From contig JALGYY010000010.1 in assembly GCA_025782575.1 (NCBI GenBank), positions 124,001 through 188,000 of the forward strand: a DNA stretch of 64,000 nt, read 5' to 3'. A program made the translations under genes and the position numbers. The stretch comes from a bacterium (lineage in GTDB: Bacteria; Orphanbacterota; Orphanbacteria; Orphanbacterales; Orphanbacteraceae). The notes under the pieces were generated by a model. The model made no database searches, was not told the origin of the DNA, and saw nothing but the letters and a program-made list of their open reading frames with translations. Below, in pieces: positions 44,593-53,859 of this stretch. Numbering within the stretch: the stretch's first letter is position 1; the number at the start of each line of letters is the position of its first letter.

Positions 44593-45152
44593 AAAGGGCC
44601 TGGTTCTTACTTCTGGCTCTTTCCGTCGGTTTGAACGGCGGCCTAATTTATGAAAAACTCTCCGGCCGTTCGGACGGTCCCGGCCCCGGTATGGGGACAC
44701 CCAGGGAAACGGGACCTCGATTAGGACCACGCTTTCATCCCGACGGACCTCCGGGGTTCATTCGTGATCGAATGGGGCGGATCGGAACCAGGCTCGGCCT
44801 GACCGATGCACAACGTGAGGAAATGGCCTCCGTGCTCGGGGAGAAGATGCCGGCCCTGATCGAACAGCGCCGGAAAGTCGATGAAGCACGAAATGCACTT
44901 CGCAAAGAGTACTTGCGTGGCAATATCGATGAAGCAGGTGTTCGCGCCCAGGTACATCTGATCAATCAGTCGCAGTCCAGGCTCGATTCGCTCGTTGTGG
45001 AGACCATGCTTGGTGAAGTGTCTGTTCTGAACCCCGAGCAGCGAGCCGCCTATCTCGAGATGATGCCATGGGACCGCGGACCACATGGTCCCGGCAAAGG
45101 GGGAAGAGGTTTCGCCGGCCGTGGGTTCGGCAGGGATCCGGGGAAACGTTGA
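44589..45152 (+). CDS. Second Spy/ZraP-like periplasmic protein
   Basis: A 187-residue protein with an uncleaved or cleaved N-terminal hydrophobic segment (AWFLLLALSVGLNGGLIY), a Gly/Pro-rich linker, and a helical hairpin with LGLTDAQREEMAS and VLNPEQRAAYLE, the LTxxQ pair of the Spy/ZraP family. Residues about 160-187 are Gly/Arg rich. It might signal stress to the anti-sigma factor, because it is translationally coupled to it. It converges on hypE with 23 bp between. Confidence 0.8.
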   Translation: MKRAWFLLLALSVGLNGGLIYEKLSGRSDGPGPGMGTPRETGPRLGPRFHPDGPPGFIRDRMGRIGTRLGLTDAQREEMASVLGEKMPALIEQRRKVDEARNALRKEYLRGNIDEAGVRAQVHLINQSQSRLDSLVVETMLGEVSVLNPEQRAAYLEMMPWDRGPHGPGKGGRGFAGRGFGRDPGKR

Positions 45153-45175
45153 GGACGAACGACGCGCTTTCCCGC

Positions 45176-46231
45176 TCAGCAGATCCGAGGGAGCTGTTCT
45201 CCGCTCGGAAGATCGACGATCCTCTCCATGCCGATTTCGGTCTTCATCACTACCGACGCGCACCCTCTGGGCAAGACATGTCCGACCATGCACGCCTCTT
45301 CCCCACCCGGATGGGATCGTAGAATTTCGATCGCTCTATCCCCCTGACCGGCAGGCAGGACGATGAGAAACCGGCCTTCATTGGCAATGTGGATTGCATC
45401 GAGACCGAGCATTTCGCACGCTCCCTGAACCTGTTCATTGACAGGAATCGACTTCTCGTCGAGCACGAACGTCGACGCCGACGTGCCAGCGATCTCGTGT
45501 ACGGCGGCGCCCAGCCCCCCCCTCGTCATGTCTCTCATACAATGGATATCAAGCCCGTCATCGAGCAGCGCCCGAACAGGATTCACAAGTGACGCGCAGT
45601 CGCTGACGATTTTCGTTTCGAATTCGAGCCCTTCTCGCGTCGCCATGATGGCGATCCCGTGGCGACCAATATCACCGCTTACAATCAGGACGTCACCCTC
45701 ACGAACCGAAGCGGGGCCGATTCTCTTCCCGCTGTCCACCACCCCGATACCGGTCGTGTTCAGATAGATCCCGTCCCCTTTTCCGTTTTCGACGACTTTG
45801 GTGTCCCCGGTGACGACGGCCACTCCTGATTCGTCTGCCGCGCTCCGAATGGAACGGACTACCTCCCATAGGATTTTCATGGAGAGGCCCTCCTCGAGAA
45901 TGAGGCCGAGGCTGAGCCAGAGTGGTCGCGCCCCCGCCATGGCAAGATCGTTCACGGTTCCATAAACACCGAGACAACCGATATCGCCCCCTGGAAAGAA
46001 GAGCGGACTCACCACAAAGGAATCCGTTGTCATCGCAATGCGCCGCCCGGGAAGATCGATCAGTGCGGCGTCGTGCCGCTCCCGAAGTTCGGGATCGTCG
46101 AACGCGGTCAGAAACATCTCCCCGATAAGGTCGTTCATCAGGCGGCCACCGCCGCCATGGGCCATCGTGACCACCGTATAGCGATCAAGGGGAATCGGGC
46201 AGACAGCCCCTTCCAGACTCACACGTTTCAT
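45176..46231 (-). CDS. hypE: Hydrogenase maturation protein HypE
   Basis: A 351-residue PurM-like ATPase that dehydrates a carbamoyl group on its C-terminal Cys to cyanide for the NiFe active site. [18 protein letters not shown] begins near residue 23, ATP-binding [17 protein letters not shown] follows, and the protein ends PRIC, the carbamoylated cysteine. ATG 46231 overlaps hypD by ATGA; an upstream in-frame extension is a shadow of hypD. Last gene of the hydrogenase operon. Confidence 0.96.
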   Translation of the reverse strand: MKRVSLEGAVCPIPLDRYTVVTMAHGGGGRLMNDLIGEMFLTAFDDPELRERHDAALIDLPGRRIAMTTDSFVVSPLFFPGGDIGCLGVYGTVNDLAMAGARPLWLSLGLILEEGLSMKILWEVVRSIRSAADESGVAVVTGDTKVVENGKGDGIYLNTTGIGVVDSGKRIGPASVREGDVLIVSGDIGRHGIAIMATREGLEFETKIVSDCASLVNPVRALLDDGLDIHCMRDMTRGGLGAAVHEIAGTSASTFVLDEKSIPVNEQVQGACEMLGLDAIHIANEGRFLIVLPAGQGDRAIEILRSHPGGEEACMVGHVLPRGCASVVMKTEIGMERIVDLPSGEQLPRIC

Positions 46232-47358
46232 GGCGCTTCCTTCGCGGCTGTGGCGTGGATTGCCTGTTTCCCGTTCGCCCCCCGGTAACGGTAGTATGCC
46301 GCACAGGCTCCTTCGGAGGAGACCATCGGAGCTCCAAGTGGGCGCTCGGGAGTACATTTCGCGCCGAACGCGGGGCATTGGTGGGGTTTTTTCACGCCCC
46401 GCAAAATGTGACCGCTAATACAGTCGGGAGATTCAGGCGCGACGGTTTCGGTAAGTTCAAAGCGCCGCTCGGCATCATACCGGGCATAGTCCGGTCGGAG
46501 TACGAGTCCGCTCAGAGGGATCTCGCCGATTCCCCGCCATGCTCGGTCCGCCACCTGAAAGACCTTTTCCAGAAGTTCGATCGCCCTCTGATTCCCGGCT
46601 TGACTGACGGCGCGTCTGTATTGGTTTTCGACGGTTGCGCGGCCTTTTTCGAGCTGGCGCACACAGAGCAGAATACCGTGGAGAATGTCCGCAGGTTCGA
46701 ACCCGGTAACGATGATCGGCACATTGTATTTCTTCGCAATCGGAAAATACTCGTTGTAACCCATGATCGCGCAGACATGACCGGCGGCAAGGAACCCCTG
46801 CACTCGATTCTCTTCGGCGCCCAGGATCGCCTCCATCGCGGGCGGAACGAGAACGTGGGAGACCAGCAACGAGAAGTTGGCGAGATCCATGCGGCGCGCC
46901 ATTTCAACGGCCAGTGCGATTGCGGGGGCCGTCGTTTCGAATCCTACAGCGAAAAAGACGACCTCCCGTCCCGGGTTCCGCTCTGCTATGCGAACGGCGT
47001 CGAGAGGGCTGTACACTGTACGAACATCGGCGCCCGCCGCCTTGACACCGAGCAGGTCCTTCTCCGATCCCGGCACGCGAAGCATGTCGCCGAAGGAGCA
47101 GAGTATCACTTCCGACCGTCCCGCTATTTCGATCGCCTTGTCGATCTTTTCAATGGGAGTGACGCAAACCGGGCAGCCGGGGCCGTGAATGAGTTCCATG
47201 CCGTCAGGGAGCAGCTCATCGATTCCGTATTTCACGATCGTGTGGGTCTGGCCGCCGCAGATCTCCATGATCTTCCATGGCCTGGTCGCCGCCTGCCGCA
47301 ACGCGTCCGCGTATTGATGAACCAACCCGGCGTCTCTATACTCGTCGAGATACTTCAA
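46228..47358 (-). CDS. hypD: Hydrogenase maturation protein HypD
   Basis: A 376-residue iron-sulfur scaffold that assembles Fe(CN)2CO with HypC and Hyp[15 protein letters not shown] and [17 protein letters not shown] contain the conserved cysteines, and [20 protein letters not shown] is the family core. The C-terminal CX..C pair appears in [19 protein letters not shown]. It begins with TTG 47358 overlapping the hypC stop, preceded by GGAGGAG. Confidence 0.96.
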   Translation of the reverse strand: MKYLDEYRDAGLVHQYADALRQAATRPWKIMEICGGQTHTIVKYGIDELLPDGMELIHGPGCPVCVTPIEKIDKAIEIAGRSEVILCSFGDMLRVPGSEKDLLGVKAAGADVRTVYSPLDAVRIAERNPGREVVFFAVGFETTAPAIALAVEMARRMDLANFSLLVSHVLVPPAMEAILGAEENRVQGFLAAGHVCAIMGYNEYFPIAKKYNVPIIVTGFEPADILHGILLCVRQLEKGRATVENQYRRAVSQAGNQRAIELLEKVFQVADRAWRGIGEIPLSGLVLRPDYARYDAERRFELTETVAPESPDCISGHILRGVKKPHQCPAFGAKCTPERPLGAPMVSSEGACAAYYRYRGANGKQAIHATAAKEAP

Positions 47359-47612
47359 GAGGGATCTCCTCCCCCCCGCTGCTCGATTTCTCCCATTTCC
47401 TCTAGATAGGAGTAGACAAGCATCGCCTCTTCTTCGTCTATCACGCTGATGGCAAGTCCCACATGGACAAGAATATAGTCCCCCACTTTCGCTTCCGGTA
47501 CGCAGGCCAGGCTGACCTCTTTCCGGACGCCGCCGAAAGAGACTTTACCGGTCGGCATGATCGGATCGTCATCGCTTCGCTCTTCGAGCCTACCCGGGAT
47601 AGCGAGACACAC
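47355..47612 (-). CDS. hypC: Hydrogenase maturation chaperone HypC
   Basis: An 85-residue chaperone; after removal of the initiator Met the essential N-terminal Cys is exposed: MCLAIPGRL. The start is a GTG at 47612, because the family must begin Met-Cys and AAAGGA stands six bases before it; longer upstream frames are antisense-frame shadow. [15 protein letters not shown] is the conserved C-terminal part. It overlaps the hypF 3' end by 23 bp and hypD by four. Confidence 0.93.
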   Translation of the reverse strand: MCLAIPGRLEERSDDDPIMPTGKVSFGGVRKEVSLACVPEAKVGDYILVHVGLAISVIDEEEAMLVYSYLEEMGEIEQRGGGDPS

Positions 47613-50007
47613 TGTATTTCCTTTCATCATCAACTGTCGCCGCGACGGCCCACGCCTGCCCCGCTGCAAGGCCACCGTCATTCGGCGGGATGCGCCGGTG
47701 CGTCCATACATGAAAACTGCTGTCACGAAGATCCGCTTCAACCATCTCACTTAAGATTCTGTTCTGGAAACAGCCGCCCGTGAGCACCACATCCCTTCGA
47801 CCCGCGACTTCCGCCATGGCCACAGCTGCGGCTGCAAGTGTCTTGTGCCAGCACGCCGCCATCAGTGCCGTTTCCTCTCCACGTGCAATACCCGAGATCA
47901 GGGCATCGATTGCAGGCCCCCAATCAGCCACGTGCAAATCCTGGTGGTCATCCGGCCCCGAGTATCCCGTTCGCGGGTAAAGCGGGATCGGATAGGCTTC
48001 CACTTTCGACAGGGCGACATTGGTGGCGGCAAACTCCAGTTCCATTGCCGCCTGACCTTCGAAGGTCACATTATCCCTGATCCCGAGAAGGGAGGCGACG
48101 CCGTCGAAAAGGCGTCCCACAGCCGACGTATTCGGCGCATTCACGTCATAGTTCAGCATCGCCTCAATAACACGCCAATCTTCCCCTACGAATTCCTTCA
48201 GGAAGGGGTTGTCGAGGAGAGCTTCACCGAGATGCGTGTACAGTATGCCGAGCGCGCTTCTCTTCGGCTCCCGTATTGCCGCATCGCCGCCGGGGATCGG
48301 GAATGACCGGAAAGTCGCAATCCTCGTGAAACTGCCGCGCGTGGCGCACAATCCTTCTCCGCCCCAGATCGTTCCGTCGCTCCCCATGCCTGTACCGTCC
48401 CATGACAGGCCGAACACCTCACCGAACAGCCCGTTCTCGAGCATGCAGGAGACGACGTGCGCGTGATGGTGCTGAACGGTGTGAAGCGCGCTTTCGCTTT
48501 CCTTTGCTGTCAGCGATGATGAATAGTCAGGGTGCTGGTCGGACGCCGCAATTTCCGGGTTCACCTGATATACCCGTCGGAGATCTTCCGCGGTACGATA
48601 ATGCAGCTTCCGGCTCTCGAGAGCATCGAGGTCGCCCACATGCTGGGAGAGGATCAGGTTGCCACCTGCCCGAAGAGCGATGGTGTTCTTCATCTGGCTG
48701 CCGAAGGCCATGATCACGTATTCTTCGGCGCCGCCCACGGGAATCGTAACAGGGGCGTAACCTCTTGCCGACCGGATCGTTACCGGACGCCCGGCAATCA
48801 CACGTACAACAGAGTCATCAACCGGTCTCAGGATCGGGCGGTTATGCACCAGATAGATATCAGCGACTCCGTCAAGGCGTCGGAACGCTTCTCGTCGTTC
48901 AATACAGATCGCTTCGCCTGACAGGTTTCCACTGGTAGCGATCACAGGACCGCCGAAATCCCGTAGTAGCAATTCATGAAGAGGCGAATAGGGAATCATG
49001 ACACCCAGATTCGGATTGCGGGGAGCCACTTCTCTTACAACGCCGATCGTTCCCGGGCGGCGGGGCACCAGAACGATCGGTGACTCCGGACCGAGAAGCA
49101 GCTCCTCTTCCAGTTCCGAAAGCAGAACGTCATTTCGAGCCTCGTCGATTCCGGGATACATGACCGCAAATGGCTTATCGGGGCGCCATTTCCGGATGCG
49201 GAGCTCCGCCACCGCTTCGCCGTTCCGGGCATCTGCGAGGAGCTGAAATCCCCCGATCCCCTGAAGAGCGACAATCCGACCGTCCCGTATCGCATTGACC
49301 GCGATTTCGAGCGCCGCTTCGTCCCGTTCCATCACATGACTGTAAGAGTCACATGCCTCGATGTGAGGCCCGCACACGGGACATGTCATCGTCTGGGCAT
49401 GGTGCCGCCTGTCATCGGGATCCGCGTATTCCTCATGGCACTCCGGGCAGAGAGGGAAGTTCTTCATCACCGTGGTCTCTCGATCGAACGGCAACTGATT
49501 AAGAATGGAATAGCGCGGACCGCAGCGGGCGCAACTGATAAAGGGATATCGATACCGCCGGTCATCCGGGTTGAGGAGTTCGTTGCGACAGTCTTCACAG
49601 AGGGCGAGATCGGGAGTGATCCAGGCACTCCGGAGACCGTCGGCCGAACTCTCCTCGATACGGAACCGGTCAGAACCGCGTATCGCCTCGTTCTGAACAT
49701 CCGATTCATGAATGAAGGATCGATACTCACCAGTCTCCAGAAGCTCTCGCCGGAATGCGTGAACCGACTGCGCAGTCCCTTCGATCTCTATTCGAACGCC
49801 CCTGACGGTGTTCCGAACAGATCCGGTCACCTGGTGATTCCGCGCCAGATGGGAGATATACGGGCGAAATCCGACACCCTGGACAATGCCCCGCACGATA
49901 ATCGCGAGCCGTTCCTGCCGGAGCCCCGATCGCCTGTCTGATCCTGGTAGCTTCAAAGAGGGGAACTGCTGGGGGCTGCGTTTCCTGGTTGTCTGCTCTT
50001 CACACAT
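47590..50007 (-). CDS. hypF: Carbamoyltransferase HypF
   Basis: An 805-residue enzyme that supplies carbamoyl groups to HypE for cyanide ligands. The N-terminal acylphosphatase domain reads VRGIVQGVGFRPYISHLA; four zinc-finger CxxC pairs follow (CEDCRNELL, CARCGPRY, CPECHEEY, CPVCGPH); then a YrdC-like domain (about 230-420) and a Kae1/NodU-like domain with HHHAHVVSCMLENGL and GLSWDGTGMGSDGTIWGGE. HyaD-type protease overlaps its start. Confidence 0.96.
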   Translation of the reverse strand: MCEEQTTRKRSPQQFPSLKLPGSDRRSGLRQERLAIIVRGIVQGVGFRPYISHLARNHQVTGSVRNTVRGVRIEIEGTAQSVHAFRRELLETGEYRSFIHESDVQNEAIRGSDRFRIEESSADGLRSAWITPDLALCEDCRNELLNPDDRRYRYPFISCARCGPRYSILNQLPFDRETTVMKNFPLCPECHEEYADPDDRRHHAQTMTCPVCGPHIEACDSYSHVMERDEAALEIAVNAIRDGRIVALQGIGGFQLLADARNGEAVAELRIRKWRPDKPFAVMYPGIDEARNDVLLSELEEELLLGPESPIVLVPRRPGTIGVVREVAPRNPNLGVMIPYSPLHELLLRDFGGPVIATSGNLSGEAICIERREAFRRLDGVADIYLVHNRPILRPVDDSVVRVIAGRPVTIRSARGYAPVTIPVGGAEEYVIMAFGSQMKNTIALRAGGNLILSQHVGDLDALESRKLHYRTAEDLRRVYQVNPEIAASDQHPDYSSSLTAKESESALHTVQHHHAHVVSCMLENGLFGEVFGLSWDGTGMGSDGTIWGGEGLCATRGSFTRIATFRSFPIPGGDAAIREPKRSALGILYTHLGEALLDNPFLKEFVGEDWRVIEAMLNYDVNAPNTSAVGRLFDGVASLLGIRDNVTFEGQAAMELEFAATNVALSKVEAYPIPLYPRTGYSGPDDHQDLHVADWGPAIDALISGIARGEETALMAACWHKTLAAAAVAMAEVAGRRDVVLTGGCFQNRILSEMVEADLRDSSFHVWTHRRIPPNDGGLAAGQAWAVAATVDDERKYSVSRYPG

Positions 50008-50485
50008 GGCTCCGTTCCCTGGGAGGCGCTGCGCGGAGGCGCCGGGCGAGCTTTCTCGAAACCTCCCACACCGAGGCGCGCACTCGGGGTGACATTGCCG
50101 CTCCTCGCTCGAACTGCTCCGCTTCGATGCCGTAGATTACAACACTGGCGGGGAGAGTGCTCATCCCCCTGGCGAGTTCGATTGAGCCGGCAAGACCGAA
50201 AGCATGGGTCGATACCGGGAAATCTTCAGCGGGGAGCGGATTTTCCGATACGTCGAAGCGCTGGATCGTACCGGCAGATCCACCGGAGATCATGGCATCG
50301 ATCAGCACGACCTCCCGGCGACCCGACCAGAGATCGATGAGAGCCCCCGGGTCGCCATCGCACGTCGCTACCGATTCCGCCCCGAATTCCTCGAGGAGTG
50401 ATTCAGCGACTACAGGGCCGGCCGCGTCATCGCCGCGGTATCGATTGCCGACGCCGATCACTAATAGTCCGGAGGCTCTCTTCAT
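50000..50485 (-). CDS. Hydrogenase maturation protease (HyaD/HybD type)
   Basis: A 161-residue endopeptidase that removes the C-terminal peptide of the large subunit after nickel insertion. LLVIGVGNRYRGDDAAGPVV carries the nickel-sensing Glu/Asp position, VVLIDAMISGG the second, and STHAFGLAGSIELAR the His ligand. Substrate is most likely HydA, whose gene ends five bases downstream in reading order. The 3' end overlaps hypF by eight bases. Confidence 0.92.
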   Translation of the reverse strand: MKRASGLLVIGVGNRYRGDDAAGPVVAESLLEEFGAESVATCDGDPGALIDLWSGRREVVLIDAMISGGSAGTIQRFDVSENPLPAEDFPVSTHAFGLAGSIELARGMSTLPASVVIYGIEAEQFERGAAMSPRVRASVWEVSRKLARRLRAAPPRERSHV

Positions 50486-50489
50486 CGTT

Positions 50490-51779
50490 CTACTTTCTGT
50501 CGATCGTCAACTTCAGGAAGTGGGTCGAACACGAAATACAGGGATCATAGTTCCTGACCGCCTGTTCGCACTGCCACTTCAGCTCACTATCGGGGAGGGC
50601 CATGAATTGCGTCACGTATTGGCGCAGATCGTCCTCGATCGTCGGCAGATTCTGCGCCGTTGGCGGCACGATCTGCGCGTGACGGATGGAACCATCCTCC
50701 GCCAGCTCGTAACGATGGTACAGGATACCCCGCGGGGCCTCTGTACACCCGTGTCCGACGCTCTCTCTCGGCTCGACCGGAACAGAGGCGACCGCCGGCG
50801 GTTCATAGCTCTTGATGATTCGGAGAGCTTCCTGGACCGCGTAGAGAGTCTCCACGCTACGGATGATGATCCCCTTGAACGGATTCCTGCACGTCTTACC
50901 GAGACCGATTTCAAGGGCCAGTTCCTGAATATTCTCCGGCAGCTTGTCGAAGTTCAGATTGTACCGGGCGAGGGGACCCACAAAGTACATTCCCCGCTCC
51001 TTCAGCTTGCAGTGAAGCGCGGTGCTGTGAGGCTCGTGAATCTCCACAAAGTGCTCACGAAACTCACTGATCGGAATATCGAGCCCTCGATTGGAGACGA
51101 GCTTTCCTTCGCAGCAGGGGTACTCCTCCGGATGGCGGAGTGCTACGAACTCGTAGTCCTTTTCGAAGTCGGGGAACGAAAGACCCGCAGTAAAACGAAC
51201 CATCTCTTCCGCCATGCCGAGCGACCACTCGAGTTCTTCCAGAAGGCCGCCGAGCTCCTGCTTCGTCGGTGCACGATAGAAACCGCCGACCTTCACGTTG
51301 ATCGGGTGGATTTCCCGGCCGGCAAGAGTGGAAACGATCGCGTTTCCCGCCTTCTTCAACCGGAGTGCTTTCGCCACGGTTTCGCCATGATCCTTTGCCA
51401 TGTGAATCGCGCTTTCAAAACCGAGGAAGTCGGGCAGATGAAGCAGGTAAACATGAAGGACGTGACTTTCGATCCACTCACCGCAATAGAGGAGTCGGCG
51501 AAGTTCACGGAGAACACCGTCCACCTCGACACCAAAAGCGTCTTCCATGGCATAGACGGAACTCATCTGATACGCCACCGGGCAGATCCCGCAGATCCGC
51601 GCCGTAATGTCGGGCGCCTCGCTGTAGTCCCGCCCCTGCATGAATCCCTCGAAGAACCGCGGGGGCTCATAGATCGTGAGCTTGACGTCCGTCACCTCGT
51701 CGCCCCGCATCTCAATGTGCATCGCCCCTTCGCCTTCGACGCGGGTGAGTTCATCTACTTTAATTGTTCGTCGCTTCAA
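50490..51779 (-). CDS. hydA: NiFe hydrogenase large subunit (group 3b/sulfhydrogenase-like HydA)
   Basis: A 429-residue catalytic subunit that holds the NiFe(CN)2CO site. N-terminal ligands are in RICGICP (61-67) and C-terminal ligands in [11 protein letters not shown] near the end, after which a short tail is removed by the protease. [11 protein letters not shown] is the group 3b form. TTG 51779 is chosen: it follows GAGGCGCCAGG, retains the conserved opening [12 protein letters not shown] and overlaps hydD by 20 bp; an in-frame extension to 51881 is a shadow of hydD. With HydB, HydG and HydD it forms the NADP(H)- or NAD(H)-linked heterotetramer. Confidence 0.93.
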   Translation of the reverse strand: MKRRTIKVDELTRVEGEGAMHIEMRGDEVTDVKLTIYEPPRFFEGFMQGRDYSEAPDITARICGICPVAYQMSSVYAMEDAFGVEVDGVLRELRRLLYCGEWIESHVLHVYLLHLPDFLGFESAIHMAKDHGETVAKALRLKKAGNAIVSTLAGREIHPINVKVGGFYRAPTKQELGGLLEELEWSLGMAEEMVRFTAGLSFPDFEKDYEFVALRHPEEYPCCEGKLVSNRGLDIPISEFREHFVEIHEPHSTALHCKLKERGMYFVGPLARYNLNFDKLPENIQELALEIGLGKTCRNPFKGIIIRSVETLYAVQEALRIIKSYEPPAVASVPVEPRESVGHGCTEAPRGILYHRYELAEDGSIRHAQIVPPTAQNLPTIEDDLRQYVTQFMALPDSELKWQCEQAVRNYDPCISCSTHFLKLTIDRK

Positions 51780-52545
51780 CCTGGCGCCTCGCTTTCTCGA
51801 ACGGCTCAGCGCCCGCGTTGAATGTGCTGTACAGCCTCGCGATGTTTGTCGCCAAAACCCCGAGTCCGGCGAGTTTCTCACTCAACGGATCCATGTTGGC
51901 CGTCTCCTGAGGACCGAAGCAACCGTAGCACCCACGGTTGTAGGCGGGACAGATCGCGCCACAACCCGCGTGAGTTACCGGCCCCAGACAGGCCATCCCC
52001 TGTGCCACCATCACACAAACCGTTCCGCGACGCTTACACTCCACACACACGCTGCCGCTTTCGATCTGGGGTTTCCTTCCCCAGAGCATCGCGTTCAGCA
52101 CTTCGATCAACTGGTACTTGTTCACCGGGCACCCTCGGAGCTCGAAGTCGACCGGAATATGATCCGCAATCGCCGTCGAGGTTTCCAATGTCCGAATATA
52201 TTCAGGGTGGGCGTATACAATAGACGTGAACTCTTTGACGTCACGAAAATTTCGGAGCGCCTGAATACCGCCGGACGTGGCGCATGCGCCGATCGTCACC
52301 AGCATTTTCGACCGGCGACGGATCTTCTGAATTCTTTCCACGTCGTCCGGCGTCGTGATCGACCCCTCGACAAGCGTCACGTCGTATGGTCCCCGCACCG
52401 ATTCACGGGAAGCCTCGGGGAAGTGCGCGATATGGACCTTGCCCGCAACCGCAAGGAGCTCGTCTTCACAGTCCAGGAGACTCAGCTGGCAGCCGTCACA
52501 TGATGCGAATTTGAAGACAGCCAACTTGGGCCGGTTATTGGCCAT
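51760..52545 (-). CDS. hydD: NiFe hydrogenase small subunit (HydD)
   Basis: A 261-residue small subunit carrying three iron-sulfur clusters that feed electrons to HydA. The proximal cluster ligands are in [17 protein letters not shown] (Cys 16 and 19) plus GACATSGGI and [11 protein letters not shown]; the others are in [36 protein letters not shown]. No twin-arginine signal, so the enzyme is cytosolic. ATG 52545 has GGGAGGTG seven bases upstream. It precedes hydA with overlap. Confidence 0.94.
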   Translation of the reverse strand: MANNRPKLAVFKFASCDGCQLSLLDCEDELLAVAGKVHIAHFPEASRESVRGPYDVTLVEGSITTPDDVERIQKIRRRSKMLVTIGACATSGGIQALRNFRDVKEFTSIVYAHPEYIRTLETSTAIADHIPVDFELRGCPVNKYQLIEVLNAMLWGRKPQIESGSVCVECKRRGTVCVMVAQGMACLGPVTHAGCGAICPAYNRGCYGCFGPQETANMDPLSEKLAGLGVLATNIARLYSTFNAGAEPFEKARRQVEATNN

Positions 52546-52547
52546 CG

Positions 52548-53363
52548 TTACACCTCCCTCTTTCCAAACCATCGCTTCACACGAGACAACGGGAAGACCG
52601 GGCCGTCTTTGCAGATGAACTCGGGCCCCATCTGGCAATGCCCGCAGAGCCCGACTCCACATCTCATGTTTCGTTCCAGTGAAATAAATATCTTCTCTTC
52701 GCTCACGCCGATACCCAGGAGGTCATCCACCGTGAACCGCATCATGATCTCAGGGCCGCAAACGAACACCGATGTATGTTCAGGGTCGAAGTTAGCCATG
52801 GGAATGAGCCGCGTCACGACGCCGACGTTCGACCGCCAGTTCCGATCGGCATGATCCACAGTGACATGGACATCCATGTCGAACCGGCCGCGCCAGCCTT
52901 CGAGCGCTTTGGGATAAAGAAAATCCTCGGGGTTTCTTGCGCCGTAGAGCAGGCTCATTGATCCGTAGTCGGAACGATCGGCGAGGGTGTAGAACAGGAT
53001 GGGCCGGACAGGGGCGAGGCCGAGCCCGCCGGCAATCACCACGATATCTTCCCCCTTTGATTCCTCGATCGGCCATGTCGATCCGAACGGACCCCGCACA
53101 CCGACCGTCTTTCCGTTCCGGAGATTGCAGATCGCGGCGGTCGTCATCCCCACGCTTCGGACAGTAAAGTCAAGATAGTCGTTCCGCGCAGGATCTCCCG
53201 AGATCGAAATCGGGACTTCGCCTACTCCGAACACATAGAGCATGGAGAACTGACCCGGCCTGAAACGAACCGGTACGGTTCGATCATATGGCTCTACACG
53301 GAGGGACCATGTGTCGGGGGTTTCCCGCCTCCTCCGGATGATCCGGTAAGGAGCGGGTGTCAT
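52548..53363 (-). CDS. hydG: Hydrogenase FAD/NAD(P)-binding subunit (HydG, sulfhydrogenase gamma)
   Basis: A 271-residue ferredoxin-NADP-reductase-like subunit. [23 protein letters not shown] is the FAD-binding region (shown in part: [12 protein letters not shown]), [14 protein letters not shown] follows, [18 protein letters not shown] binds NAD(P), and the C-terminal 2Fe-2S ligands are [15 protein letters not shown] plus a later ICKDG. It passes electrons between NAD(P)H and the hydrogenase. The start at 53363 is uncertain; GTG 53366 is one codon earlier. Confidence 0.9.
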   Translation of the reverse strand: MTPAPYRIIRRRRETPDTWSLRVEPYDRTVPVRFRPGQFSMLYVFGVGEVPISISGDPARNDYLDFTVRSVGMTTAAICNLRNGKTVGVRGPFGSTWPIEESKGEDIVVIAGGLGLAPVRPILFYTLADRSDYGSMSLLYGARNPEDFLYPKALEGWRGRFDMDVHVTVDHADRNWRSNVGVVTRLIPMANFDPEHTSVFVCGPEIMMRFTVDDLLGIGVSEEKIFISLERNMRCGVGLCGHCQMGPEFICKDGPVFPLSRVKRWFGKREV

Positions 53364-53388
53364 CACCGCTTGCGAATGTTCTGTCTTG

Positions 53389-53859
53389 TCAACGCGCGGG
53401 AGGACCGTAGATGTCTGCCATCTGCCACCATGCATTGTACAGCCGCTCCTTGATGTTTTTGGAGAAGAGTTCGATCATTTTATATCCGAATTTCGGGTCG
53501 GCTTCGCACTTCTGACGAAGACAGAGCGCGTCAACCGATATGGCCCGTGTCAACTGGACCGCACGGGTGGCGAACTTCCTGTTGTAGGGTGGAATCACCC
53601 ATGACCATCCCAGAATATCCCCGGGGCCGAGGGTTTCGACCACGATCGGACCCTTGATGTCTTCGGCTTCCACCGCCACCATTCCGTGGCGAATCAGGAA
53701 GAAGTCGTTCGCTTCATCACCTGCATGGAACAGATAGGCATCCTGATCGAATCGCACATTTGCCGCACAGTCAGTGAGGAGATCCAGATACTCCGATTTC
53801 AGCCCGCGGAACAGGGGATGCTCCTCGAGTATGGGCCTGAGGGATTTGGTCTCGGTCAC
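53389..53859 (-). CDS. Cyclic nucleotide-binding domain protein without HTH
   Basis: A 156-residue single-domain protein with the CNB fold: FHAGDEANDFFLIRHGMVAVEAEDIKG and VVETLGPGDILGWSWVIP (shown partly: GDEANDFFLIRHGMVAV, TLGPGDILGWSWV). It ends after about 145 residues with helices and no DNA-binding domain, unlike CRP/FNR. The usual RxAxT/SRA phosphate site of cAMP binders is not clear. It overlaps hydB by ATGA and precedes hydG, so it probably acts on or in the hydrogenase itself, as a ligand- or redox-responsive regulator. Confidence 0.82.
   Translation of the reverse strand: MTETKSLRPILEEHPLFRGLKSEYLDLLTDCAANVRFDQDAYLFHAGDEANDFFLIRHGMVAVEAEDIKGPIVVETLGPGDILGWSWVIPPYNRKFATRAVQLTRAISVDALCLRQKCEADPKFGYKMIELFSKNIKERLYNAWWQMADIYGPPAR

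Noticed and set aside
47355-47750. Longer HypC reading frame
   Set aside because: The family must start Met-Cys; the extra codons are shadow of hypF and the GTG 47612 has a proper ribosome-binding site.
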